A stretch of DNA of 60,020 nucleotides from Phycisphaerales bacterium (GTDB lineage: Bacteria; Planctomycetota; Phycisphaerae; SM23-33; FEN-1343), in contig PMYD01000120.1 in NCBI GenBank assembly GCA_003171335.1, forward strand, positions 1 to 60,020. Direction: 5' to 3'. The translations under genes were made by a program, and so were the position numbers. Of the stretch, positions 27,015-34,920 are shown piece after piece. The first letter of the stretch is position 1. The number at the start of each line of letters is the position of its first letter. The notes under the pieces are model-generated. The model had not been told where the DNA came from. It did no database searches and was given only the letters and a program-made list of their open reading frames with translations.

Positions 27015-29537
27015 TCATTTTCCGCACTGGGCAAGCTGACGGACCAGCGGGTCGGCATCGTGCTGGGCGAAGGCCGCCAGGATGTCGCGAAAGCGGGTAG
27101 CGTCTTCGCGACACAGCAGGTCGATGGCCCAGGCGCGGACGGCCGGATCGGCGTGCGCCAGGCAGGGGGCCATCATCTTGCAGATCCTGTCGGAGAGAGC
27201 CATGTGGCCCAGGTGCTCCAGCGTCTTGATGCGGACTGCCGCCGCGGCCTCCTGGAGGCAATAGCGAAGCAGCTCCATGACACGCGCGTCGCGAAGGTCC
27301 GTCATGGAGCGGCTGGAACTGAGCGGCCGGTCCGCCTCGGGCGTTTGGATCAACGTCGCCAATTGCGTGATGATCGTCGCGGCCTGGCCGGCGGCGGCCT
27401 CATCGCCGCCCCGCACCGCCTTATCCAGATTCGAAAGCGTCCGCTCATACGCCTCGGGGGCGAAATTCTCCAGCAGCGCCTTGCGGTGTACGGCCAGGGG
27501 CTGCACCTGGAGCGACTTGATCGCCGGCGCCAAGAGCCCGCGCCGCTCCACCGGGTCGATAATGGCGCCGACGGTCAACGTCACTTCATCCAGCGGCCGG
27601 TTGGCCAGCACGGCGGCAATTTCGGGCACCTCGAGGCTCACCTGCTGGCGAAGGCTCTTGCCCGCCTCCAGCAGCTGCGGGGCCGCCCAGACCACCGGCA
27701 CGCGTGCCTCGGCCTTGATGCGTCCATCGTCGGCCTCCACGTGTACCGTGATGACCGCGCGCGGGGAAATCAGGCCCCACTCGCCCAGGGGCACCGGCGT
27801 GGCGCCCACGTTGGAAAGCACGGCCGTAATCATCAGCGGCCTGCCCGGCTCGATGCTCACGGTTCGCACCTCACGTGTGGCCGGCTGCGATGCTGCCAGC
27901 GGCCCCGAGGCGGGCGTCGCCGCCGCGTGCGGCAGCGAGACAGCGCCGGCCGAGTCGAGCGTCACGGCCAGATGCGCGGCGGGCTCCAAACCCAGGGAGG
28001 CCGCACCCTGCTTGAAAAACGGCTCGACTCGTGCTGCGACCGCATCCGTAAATTTCGTTCGCGGGTTCAGCGGCAGGCCGTGTCGAGCGGCAATGGCGCT
28101 GAGGTAGCGCCAACTGGTGCCCGTGCGCGGCAGCAGCAGGGCTTTCTCGACGGAAGCGTTGGCCTGATCCACGTGGCCCTGGCGGACCTGCTCATCAATC
28201 GTGTCGCCCAGGGCGTAGGCATCGGAGGGGGCCAATTCTTCCATCATGCGCTTGGCTTCCTTGGCCTTCACCGCATCGGTGGACCGGAAGTACAGGTGGG
28301 CCCAGACGCGGCGGGCCAGGGCGTTGTCCGGCGCCTTCTCCATGGCCACGTCGGCCCAGTTCATCGCGGTCAACTGGCTATCGCGATAGAAAGCATTGAA
28401 CCACGCCAGCTCCGCGGCCTGCGGCCCGGGCACCCGGACCACGACCTGGTGCTGGCCGTACTCATCGGTCATCACCGCCACGGTTTTCTTCTGCTCTTCG
28501 CTCTTGCCCGCCTTCTGGTACGTTTCGGCCAGCAGGGCCAGGATGCCCATGTCGGGGGGTGTGGTGTCGATTTCGGAGGCGAACTCCTTGATCGCCCGGT
28601 CGGTCAGCCCGGCATCCAGCAGGGCGTCGAGCAGGTCGCGGCGGAATTCCGCGCTGGGGTAGTGCTCGGTCTGGCGGGCCACGCTGAAGGCGTAGTCGTA
28701 CAGGCTGACCGCACGGTCGTACAGCCCCTGTTGGCGGCAGAGCTGGCCCAGTTCCCAGGCCACATTCACCGCCAGCGGGTTTCCCTGGAGCATCGCCACC
28801 GCGCCGGCGGCCTGCTCGGCCGGACCGTACGAGTCGGACAGGCGCGCCACGCCCTCCAGGCCCGCCCGCTGCGTGCCATCGAGCTTGAGGGCCTCGCGAT
28901 AGTCTTCCAGGGCCTCGCCCGACTTGCCATCGTTTTCCAGGATGACACCCATATTTGCCCAGGCGGCTGACCGCTCCCACGCCGGCCGCTTGGTATCGAC
29001 CACCAGCTCGTGCAGCAGCGTGATGCGCTGCCCGGCCAGGGGCACGGTGCCCATGGCGTACCGCACCCAGCGCAGCGTGCCGTCATAATCGGTTCTTCCC
29101 AGCATAGCCAGATATTGCGCCTGCGCCTGGGCGGCGGCGGCCAGGTCGCTGGACGATTCCTGCGCCTCGGCAATAAGCTGCCAGGCATCCGCCAGCGAGG
29201 GGTCTTCGCGCAGCGCCAGTTGGGCCAAGGCCTCCGCACGCCGAACGAACAGACGCGGATTGGCCGACTTGTCGCCCTGGCGCGCCAATTGAAGCAGGCT
29301 GGCGGCCACCGCCGGCCGTGTCGGTCCCGAGGTCGCCGGTGCACTGGTGGCGCCAAGGCCGCCGCGCAACGGGCGGTTCCATTCCTCCGGCACGGTCGCC
29401 GGCGGCGGCAGCGGCTCGCCATCGGCCCCGACGTTCGCCGCGCGCGACCGGCCGGCGGGAGCCTTGGCCGGCTGCTGCGCCAGGGCCACCAGGCTCAACG
29501 CCAGCAGGATCGCAGTTGTGAGAGTCACTCGTTTCAT
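27015..29537 (-). CDS. Secreted TPR- and HEAT-containing protein
   Basis: 840 residues with a signal peptide (LTTAILLALSLVALAQ). Residues from about 60 to 380 look like TPR-type helical pairs (AEALAQLALREDPSLADAW; NMGVILENDGKSGEALEDYREAL). The C-terminal 100 residues look like HEAT-type repeats (RIKTLEHLGHMALSDRICK; DPAVRAWAIDLL). It is probably a periplasmic scaffold. GGGAG lies nine bases before ATG 29537. It follows lgt by 19 bp in the same direction and is likely co-transcribed with lgt, panD and panC. Confidence 0.82.
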   Translation of the reverse strand: MKRVTLTTAILLALSLVALAQQPAKAPAGRSRAANVGADGEPLPPPATVPEEWNRPLRGGLGATSAPATSGPTRPAVAASLLQLARQGDKSANPRLFVRRAEALAQLALREDPSLADAWQLIAEAQESSSDLAAAAQAQAQYLAMLGRTDYDGTLRWVRYAMGTVPLAGQRITLLHELVVDTKRPAWERSAAWANMGVILENDGKSGEALEDYREALKLDGTQRAGLEGVARLSDSYGPAEQAAGAVAMLQGNPLAVNVAWELGQLCRQQGLYDRAVSLYDYAFSVARQTEHYPSAEFRRDLLDALLDAGLTDRAIKEFASEIDTTPPDMGILALLAETYQKAGKSEEQKKTVAVMTDEYGQHQVVVRVPGPQAAELAWFNAFYRDSQLTAMNWADVAMEKAPDNALARRVWAHLYFRSTDAVKAKEAKRMMEELAPSDAYALGDTIDEQVRQGHVDQANASVEKALLLPRTGTSWRYLSAIAARHGLPLNPRTKFTDAVAARVEPFFKQGAASLGLEPAAHLAVTLDSAGAVSLPHAAATPASGPLAASQPATREVRTVSIEPGRPLMITAVLSNVGATPVPLGEWGLISPRAVITVHVEADDGRIKAEARVPVVWAAPQLLEAGKSLRQQVSLEVPEIAAVLANRPLDEVTLTVGAIIDPVERRGLLAPAIKSLQVQPLAVHRKALLENFAPEAYERTLSNLDKAVRGGDEAAAGQAATIITQLATLIQTPEADRPLSSSRSMTDLRDARVMELLRYCLQEAAAAVRIKTLEHLGHMALSDRICKMMAPCLAHADPAVRAWAIDLLCREDATRFRDILAAFAQHDADPLVRQLAQCGK

Positions 29538-29556
29538 TGCAATCTCCCGGACCAAC

Positions 29557-30777
29557 CTATTTCGGCGGTCTTGCGACGCCAGTCTTGAGTTCGCGGCCGC
29601 GTAGCCGCCGCATCAGCATAAACACAATCGCGCCGGCGACAAAGAGCACAATGCACTTGAGCTGCGCGGGCGTCAGCGTTCGGTCGGGGTTATCGTGCCG
29701 GATGAACTCCAGGCCAAACCGCATGACCGGGTACAGCACGAGCAGCCAGGCGAAGACGGCGCCGGGGACCTTTGCGCCCTTCCACAGCCGCCACAGTGCC
29801 GCCGCCAGCAGGAAATCCAGGGCACAGGCGTAAAGTTGGGCCGGATGGACCGGGAGGGACCAGGCATTCCGGGCGGCGGTGAATTCGCCCTCCGTGTGCA
29901 GTCTGTCGGGCAGCTTGAGAGCCGGCCGGCCTTCGCCGTGCGACAGAAGCAGCTCGTTGGGAACCCGAACACCCTCATTTCGCTGATACTGCTGGTCATA
30001 CACCAGCGAGATCGTTGTGCTCGCCGGGTACGGGCTCTTGCCCTCGTGCGGGTACACCAGGGGACTTGCCGCATAGGGATAGTGCACGGCCAGCGGCCAA
30101 TGTTCGCCACAACTGCCGCCGTAGCAGCAGCCGTTAAAGAAGCAGCCGATGCGGCCGAAGGCCAGGCCGATCATCGCCGCGATGGCCAGCAGGTCGAGGA
30201 ACCGCCGCACGGGCAGCTTTCGCCGCCACAGGTAGAGCAGCACCGCCAGCACGGCCAGGATAAGCCCGCCGTCAAAGACCAGGCCGCCGGAGGCGATGCT
30301 CGCGGCATCCAGCAGCGCCTCGCTCATGGGCCGAGGCGCCTCGGGGGGGCCGGCCATCTCGCTCCAATGCTCGACGACATACGCCAGGCGCGCCCCCAGA
30401 ATGCCCGCCACCAGGGCGATGATGGCCAGCGTGGAAACCGCCTGCGCCGGCAGGTTGTCGCGGCGGGCCAGGCGCAGGGTGACGGCTGAGGCGACCAGCA
30501 GGCCCAGCGCCAGCATCAGCCCATAGGTGTGGCCCTTGCCGATGGCCCACAAGAGCCCCACGGCCGCCACGGCCAGACAGGCCATCGCCGCCAGCGAGGC
30601 CGGATCGGTCGCCCCGCTCAGCCAGCCGCGCCGCCGCGACCGCCGCGCTGCCAGCAGCATTCCCGCCGCATACGCGATCGCCGCCGACAGCGCGAAGACC
30701 AGCGCGCGGGCGCCAAAGCTTTCCAGGGAAACTCCCAGCGGTTTCCAGTGCGACAGGTCGAACAGTATCGGGTGCAT
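29557..30777 (-). CDS. lgt: Prolipoprotein diacylglyceryl transferase, divergent
   Basis: Transfers diacylglycerol from phosphatidylglycerol to the lipobox cysteine of prolipoproteins in the inner membrane. 406 residues with about eight hydrophobic segments, longer than the usual 270-300. The signature is GRIGCFFNGCCYG in place of the common GRxxNFxNGE, with R kept. The usual His of the HGGL motif appears as Asp in GGLVFDGGLI. VHPAQLY and RFGLEFIRHD follow. It belongs to a GCCxG-type Lgt branch seen in several phyla, by memory. The window encodes at least one likely client, the lipoprotein at 4240. Confidence 0.85.
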   Translation of the reverse strand: MHPILFDLSHWKPLGVSLESFGARALVFALSAAIAYAAGMLLAARRSRRRGWLSGATDPASLAAMACLAVAAVGLLWAIGKGHTYGLMLALGLLVASAVTLRLARRDNLPAQAVSTLAIIALVAGILGARLAYVVEHWSEMAGPPEAPRPMSEALLDAASIASGGLVFDGGLILAVLAVLLYLWRRKLPVRRFLDLLAIAAMIGLAFGRIGCFFNGCCYGGSCGEHWPLAVHYPYAASPLVYPHEGKSPYPASTTISLVYDQQYQRNEGVRVPNELLLSHGEGRPALKLPDRLHTEGEFTAARNAWSLPVHPAQLYACALDFLLAAALWRLWKGAKVPGAVFAWLLVLYPVMRFGLEFIRHDNPDRTLTPAQLKCIVLFVAGAIVFMLMRRLRGRELKTGVARPPK

Positions 30778-30807
30778 CGGGTCCTTCGAGTGGGGGCTTG
30801 GCGTCCT

Positions 30808-31170
30808 CTAGCTTTGCAACAGCTTGGCCACGCGGTTCTGCTCGTCCACCAGGACGATCCGCGGCCGGTGGTTGGGCACTTCCAGCTCGCTGAACTGGCC
30901 GAAGCACATCACGATGACCTTGTCGCCCGGCTTGACCAAATGGGCCGCCGCGCCATTGGCGCAGATGACGCCGCTGCCGCGCGGCCCGGCAATGGCGTAG
31001 GTCTCGTGCCGGCTGCCGTTGGTCAGGTCGCTGACCAGCACGGCTTCCCATTGGGCGATGCCCGCGGCATCCATCAGGTCCAGGTCGATCGTCAACGACC
31101 CGACGTACTCCAGGTTGGCATCGGTCACCGTGGCCCGGTGGATCTTCGCTCGCAACATCTTTCGTAGCAT
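30808..31170 (-). CDS. panD: Aspartate 1-decarboxylase proenzyme
   Basis: Makes beta-alanine for pantothenate by decarboxylating aspartate; cytoplasmic. 120 residues, the normal length. The self-cleavage site is YVGS (Gly-Ser at about 24-25), where the new N-terminal serine becomes the pyruvoyl group. [17 protein letters not shown] is the conserved C-terminal block. It lies between panC and lgt, 58 bp after panC, and its product is the substrate of PanC. Confidence 0.95.
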   Translation of the reverse strand: MLRKMLRAKIHRATVTDANLEYVGSLTIDLDLMDAAGIAQWEAVLVSDLTNGSRHETYAIAGPRGSGVICANGAAAHLVKPGDKVIVMCFGQFSELEVPNHRPRIVLVDEQNRVAKLLQS

Positions 31171-31228
31171 TCGGCGCTGGCCCTCATTGTCGAGACACCG
31201 TCAGGGGTGCCCTGAGAAAAGCACCATC

Positions 31229-32092
31229 CTAGCCGCCGGAGGGTTCCGGTTCCACCCGCATGTTGTCGATCAGGCGGGCGCTGTCGAAGCGCACCGCCAG
31301 CGCCGCCAGCACCGGCCGGTCTACCTGTTGTACGGGCGACAGGCTGTGCGGGTTGACGATTTCCACGTACTCAATTTTCCCCAGCGGGGCCAGGCGGGCC
31401 AGGTGGTCGGCGATGGCCGCGGCCAGCCGATTGGCATCCGTCGTGCCTTGGGGCACCATCGAGGCCGCAAGTTTCAGCGCCGCATAGAGCTGCGGGGCCT
31501 GCTGGCGTTCGGCGGGGGAGAGATAGCGGTTGCGCGAGGACAGGGCCAGGCCGTCGGCCTCGCGAACCGTGGGGCAGATGACCATGCGGATGGGGAAGTT
31601 CAGGTCGGCGATCATGCGGGCGATGACGGCGCACTGCTGGGCGTCCTTTTGCCCGAAATACGCCGCCTCCGGCCCGGCGATATTGAACAGCTTGGCCACC
31701 ACGGTGCAGACGCCGTCAAAATGGCCCGGCCGGCTGCGGCCGCACAGGCCGCCGGTCAGGGATGCCACGCTCACGGTGGTCACCCCTTTTTCACCGTACA
31801 TCTCATCCACCGTGGGCATGAAGACCGCCGCCGCACCGTGGCCGCGGCAAAGTTCCAGGTCCTCGGTCGGCGTGCGCGGGTAGCGGGCGAAATCTTCCCC
31901 CGGCCCAAATTGCGTGGGGTTGACGAAGATCGTCACGGCCACGAAATGCCCATCCGCCGCCGCCCGGTCGATGAGGCTGGCATGGCCGGCGTGCAGGTTG
32001 CCCATCGTGGGGACCAGGCCGATCGTGCGGCCGGTGCGGCGGGCCTCGGCCAGGACGGCCCGGAACGAATCAATGGTCTGGCAGATTTCCAT
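31229..32092 (-). CDS. panC: Pantoate-beta-alanine ligase
   Basis: Joins pantoate and beta-alanine, using ATP, to give pantothenate, the vitamin precursor of coenzyme A. 287 residues. Motifs are PTMGNLHAGHASL (HxGH), FVNPTQFGPGEDF, YFGQKDAQQ and LALSSRNRYLS (KMSKS-like). ATG at 32092 is chosen because homology begins at MEICQTIDSF; the longer frame to 32173 has no family sequence. First gene of a likely panC-panD-lgt operon. Confidence 0.95.
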   Translation of the reverse strand: MEICQTIDSFRAVLAEARRTGRTIGLVPTMGNLHAGHASLIDRAAADGHFVAVTIFVNPTQFGPGEDFARYPRTPTEDLELCRGHGAAAVFMPTVDEMYGEKGVTTVSVASLTGGLCGRSRPGHFDGVCTVVAKLFNIAGPEAAYFGQKDAQQCAVIARMIADLNFPIRMVICPTVREADGLALSSRNRYLSPAERQQAPQLYAALKLAASMVPQGTTDANRLAAAIADHLARLAPLGKIEYVEIVNPHSLSPVQQVDRPVLAALAVRFDSARLIDNMRVEPEPSGG

Positions 32093-32275
32093 TCCGTCAT
32101 GATGGCTAACCACCCTGCGCGGAGCAAGATTCTCCCGGACAGCGGGCCGATTCGCCCAGGGAAAGATTGACAATTAACCCCGAGCGATTGACAATTTTTT
32201 CGATGCGAGGCGCCGGTTCGAGTAATGTCCCTAATTGTGAATTGCCCGTTGTTTTTCGCCAGTGGAAAGGTGCTT

Positions 32276-33337
32276 ATGCCACACGAGCCGCTTCGAATCG
32301 GGTTTGTCGGCGCCGGCCTGATGGGCCAGTGCGCCCACCTGCGGAACTACGCCTCGCTGGAGGATTGCCGGGTCGTGGCCCTGGCGGAGTTGCGCGAGCA
32401 GCTCGGCCAGCGCGTCGCCCAGCGCTATAACGTGCCTAAGGCGTATCGCGATCACCGGCAGATGCTCGCGTCGGAGAAGCTCGACGCGATCGTCGCCTCG
32501 CAGCTCTTCACGCATCATGGGCAGATCCTGCCCGAGCTGATCGCCTCCGGGTTGCCCATTTTCATTGAGAAACCCCTGGCCGGCTCCGTCCCGGTGGCCC
32601 AGCAGATCGTCAAGGCCCTGGGGAAAAAGGGCAAGCTGATGGTCGGCTACCACAAGCGGAGCGACCCGGCGACGATCTGGGCCAAGGAGCAGATCGAACA
32701 ACTCAAGAGCTCCGGCGAGCTGGGCAGGATGCGGTACGTCCGCATCACCATGCCCCCGGGCGATTGGATCCAGGGCGGGTTCGACGAGCTGGTGCGCACG
32801 GATGAGAAGATGCCCGAGCTGGCCTCTGACCCCGCGCCTATGGACATGGATGAGCAGGCGTACAAGGATTACGTCACGCTGGTAAACTACTACATTCACC
32901 AGATCAACCTCACCCGCCACCTGCTGGGCGAGCCGTATCGGGTCACGTTCGCCGACCCTTCCGGCGTGCTGCTGACGGGCATCAGCGACAGCGGCGTCGG
33001 CTGCGCCATCGAGATGGCCCCGTACCACACCACGCGCGACTGGCGCGAGTCGGCCCTGGTCGGCTTTGACCGCGGGTACGTCGAGCTGCACCTGCCGGCC
33101 CCGGTGAGCCTGACCCGCGCGGGCAAGGTGAAGGTGCTGCGCGACCCGGGCAAGGGCGCCGAGCCGCGGACGATCAGCCCGGATCTGCCGTCCGAGCATG
33201 CCATGCGTCGCCAGGCGATCAACTTCCTGCGCTTCGTTCGCGGGCAGGCCGGCCCGACCTGCGGCGCTGTCGAGGCGCTGGCGGACCTGGAGATTGCCCG
33301 CGATTACATCCGCATGTTCAAGGCGGCGCGCGCGTAG
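32276..33337 (+). CDS. Gfo/Idh/MocA family oxidoreductase
   Basis: 353 residues, NAD(P)-dependent. It starts with a Rossmann fold (RIGFVGAGLMGQCAHL), carries the EKP motif (FIEKPLAG) and the GYHKRSDPA segment where the catalytic lysine region of this family lies. The substrate is unknown. ATG at 32276 is preferred over 32225 because GGAAAGG lies upstream of it and the longer start adds no homologous residues. Followed 35 bp later by an FG-GAP protein on the same strand; the pair may share a function in sugar metabolism. Confidence 0.88.
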   Translation: MPHEPLRIGFVGAGLMGQCAHLRNYASLEDCRVVALAELREQLGQRVAQRYNVPKAYRDHRQMLASEKLDAIVASQLFTHHGQILPELIASGLPIFIEKPLAGSVPVAQQIVKALGKKGKLMVGYHKRSDPATIWAKEQIEQLKSSGELGRMRYVRITMPPGDWIQGGFDELVRTDEKMPELASDPAPMDMDEQAYKDYVTLVNYYIHQINLTRHLLGEPYRVTFADPSGVLLTGISDSGVGCAIEMAPYHTTRDWRESALVGFDRGYVELHLPAPVSLTRAGKVKVLRDPGKGAEPRTISPDLPSEHAMRRQAINFLRFVRGQAGPTCGAVEALADLEIARDYIRMFKAARA

Positions 33338-33372
33338 AAACGTGCTGTCGGCCGCTCTAAGGAGATGGACCC

Positions 33373-34452
33373 ATGGCCTTGAAGTTTCGCAAGGTTTTCA
33401 TCGCGGATGAGCGGTATGAGTCCGCCGGCGTGTTCGATGTGAACGGCGATGGCCAGCTCGATATCGTCTCGGGGGCCTGGTGGTACGAAGGCCCGGATTT
33501 CCGCCGCCGCCATCCGGTGGGGGAGATGGCCGCCTTCGGCGAGTACTTCGACGATTTCTCCACCATCGCGCTCGATGTGAACGGCGATGGCCGCCTGGAC
33601 GTCGTTTCCGGCGGCTGGTGGGGCAAGGAGCTGCGCTGGCACGAGAACACCGGCAAGGCCGATCAGCCCTGGCCGGTGCACCGCATCGGCGCCTGCGGCA
33701 ACATCGAGACGACGCGGGCTTGGGATGTGGACCGCGATGGCGTGCTGGAGCTTGTGCCCAACTGCCCCAACGACCCGCTGGTGGTGTACAAGCTGGCTAC
33801 CCAGGGTGGCAGGGGCGCCGGCGCGTTCACGGCGCACACGATTCGGGCCGAAAAACAGGGCCACGGCCTGGGCTTTGGCGACATCAGCGGCTCGGGCCGA
33901 GGCGATTTCGTGCTGGCCGATGGCTGGCTGGAAGCGCCCCAGCGGCCGTACGACCAGCCATGGACGTGGCACCCGGAGTTCAAGCTGGGCATGGCCAGCG
34001 TGCCTGTTCTGGTGGTGGATGCGAACGGCGACGGCGTCAACGAGCTCATCGTCGGCGCGGCCCACAACTTCGGCCTCGACTGGCTCCAGCCGCGCCGCAA
34101 CGACGATGGCACGCGGAGCTGGATCCGCCACCCCATCGACCCGTGGGCCAGCCAGTACCACGACATGCACTGGGTCGACATCGACGGCGATGGGGCCTGC
34201 GAGCTGGTCACCGGCCAGCGCTACCGCGCCCACAACGGCAACGACCCGGGGGAGTACAACCCCATCGGCATCTACTACTTCAAGTGGAACGGCGAGTCAT
34301 TCACCAAGGAAGTGGTGGATTACGGCCCCGCCCGCGTGGGCAAGGGCCTGGGCATCCATTTCGCTGTCGCCGACCTGACCGGCAGCGGCCGGCTGGACAT
34401 TGTCGCCCCCGGCAAGGATGGGTTGTACGTGTACTACAATGAGGGGCTGTGA
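33373..34452 (+). CDS. FG-GAP/VCBS repeat protein
   Basis: 359 residues forming a predicted beta-propeller. The calcium-binding DxNGDGxxD pattern repeats (FDVNGDGQLDIVSG, LDVNGDGRLDVVSG, VDANGDGVNELIVG, VDIDGDGACELVTG). No signal peptide is visible, which is unusual for the family and may mean it is cytoplasmic or exported by another route. GGAG lies upstream of ATG 33373. It is paired with the upstream dehydrogenase. Confidence 0.85.
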   Translation: MALKFRKVFIADERYESAGVFDVNGDGQLDIVSGAWWYEGPDFRRRHPVGEMAAFGEYFDDFSTIALDVNGDGRLDVVSGGWWGKELRWHENTGKADQPWPVHRIGACGNIETTRAWDVDRDGVLELVPNCPNDPLVVYKLATQGGRGAGAFTAHTIRAEKQGHGLGFGDISGSGRGDFVLADGWLEAPQRPYDQPWTWHPEFKLGMASVPVLVVDANGDGVNELIVGAAHNFGLDWLQPRRNDDGTRSWIRHPIDPWASQYHDMHWVDIDGDGACELVTGQRYRAHNGNDPGEYNPIGIYYFKWNGESFTKEVVDYGPARVGKGLGIHFAVADLTGSGRLDIVAPGKDGLYVYYNEGL

Positions 34453-34491
34453 AGCACGAAAGACGCCGACTTGACCTGCCGGTGAAGGGCG

Positions 34492-34842
34492 CGACTGCGA
34501 AACTTTCGCAGTCGACTGAGGAGATTCCTCAGTGGCTCGGCGGGCGCGACTCCATAATCTATGGAGTTGCTTCTGGACATTCCGAACGTGCGTAGTAGGT
34601 GCCGCTGGCGAACCTACTACATATTGTGGTTACAGCAGGATTCTTTTCCATCTTGAAGGCCGACTACAGAATTCAGTTCATGCTCAGCATGAACTGCTCT
34701 TGTTCAGTTCGTTCCCGTCACGAACTGAATGCATGCCAGACTTCATGACCGTCATGAAGTGAATCCCTCCCAGGAGAAGTCGCGAGACAATAAGTGTTAC
34801 AGACTGTCCGTTACGGACAGTTGGGCGTGCAAAACCTACGCC
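34492..34842. repeat. Array of perfect hairpins with different stems
   Basis: Stem arms, 5' side: CGACTGCGAAA (34492), ACTGAGGA (34515), ACTCCATA (34549), GTAGTAGGT (34592), CAGTTCATGC (34674), TTCAGTTCGT (34703), ACTTCATGAC (34740), ACTGTCCGT (34803). A weaker five-base stem (GGCGT, 34824-34842) follows. Loops are mostly 1-3 bases. Arm sequences are unrelated apart from a tendency to start with ACT, so structure, not sequence, is repeated. Confidence 0.8.
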
Positions 34843-34861
34843 AGCCTTAAGCACAAATGAA

Positions 34862-34900
34862 CTGGGGCGACGGCCCCGGCGGACCATCGCCCCAGCTTTA
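34862..34900 (+). terminator. Possible bidirectional terminator hairpin
   Basis: A 9-bp stem (CTGGGGCGA 34862-34870 with TCGCCCCAG 34887-34895) followed by CTTTA. The T-run is short. It sits between two convergent genes. Confidence 0.4.
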
Positions 34901-34920
34901 TTGCAATCTGCATCTACTGT

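Larger units (their letters stand above)
34453..34920. other. Convergent gap holding an array of unrelated perfect hairpins
   Basis: The 468 bp between two convergent genes have no credible gene. At least eight perfect hairpins occur at 34492, 34515, 34549, 34592, 34674, 34703, 34740 and 34803, with stems of 8-11 bp and mostly short loops. A larger stem at 34862-34895 closes the region. Confidence 0.75.

Noticed and set aside
26436-28970. A plus-strand open frame of 844 codons over the HAD and TPR/HEAT genes
   Set aside because: Composition is Gly/Arg/His-rich as expected of an antisense frame; the minus-strand genes have recognisable domains.
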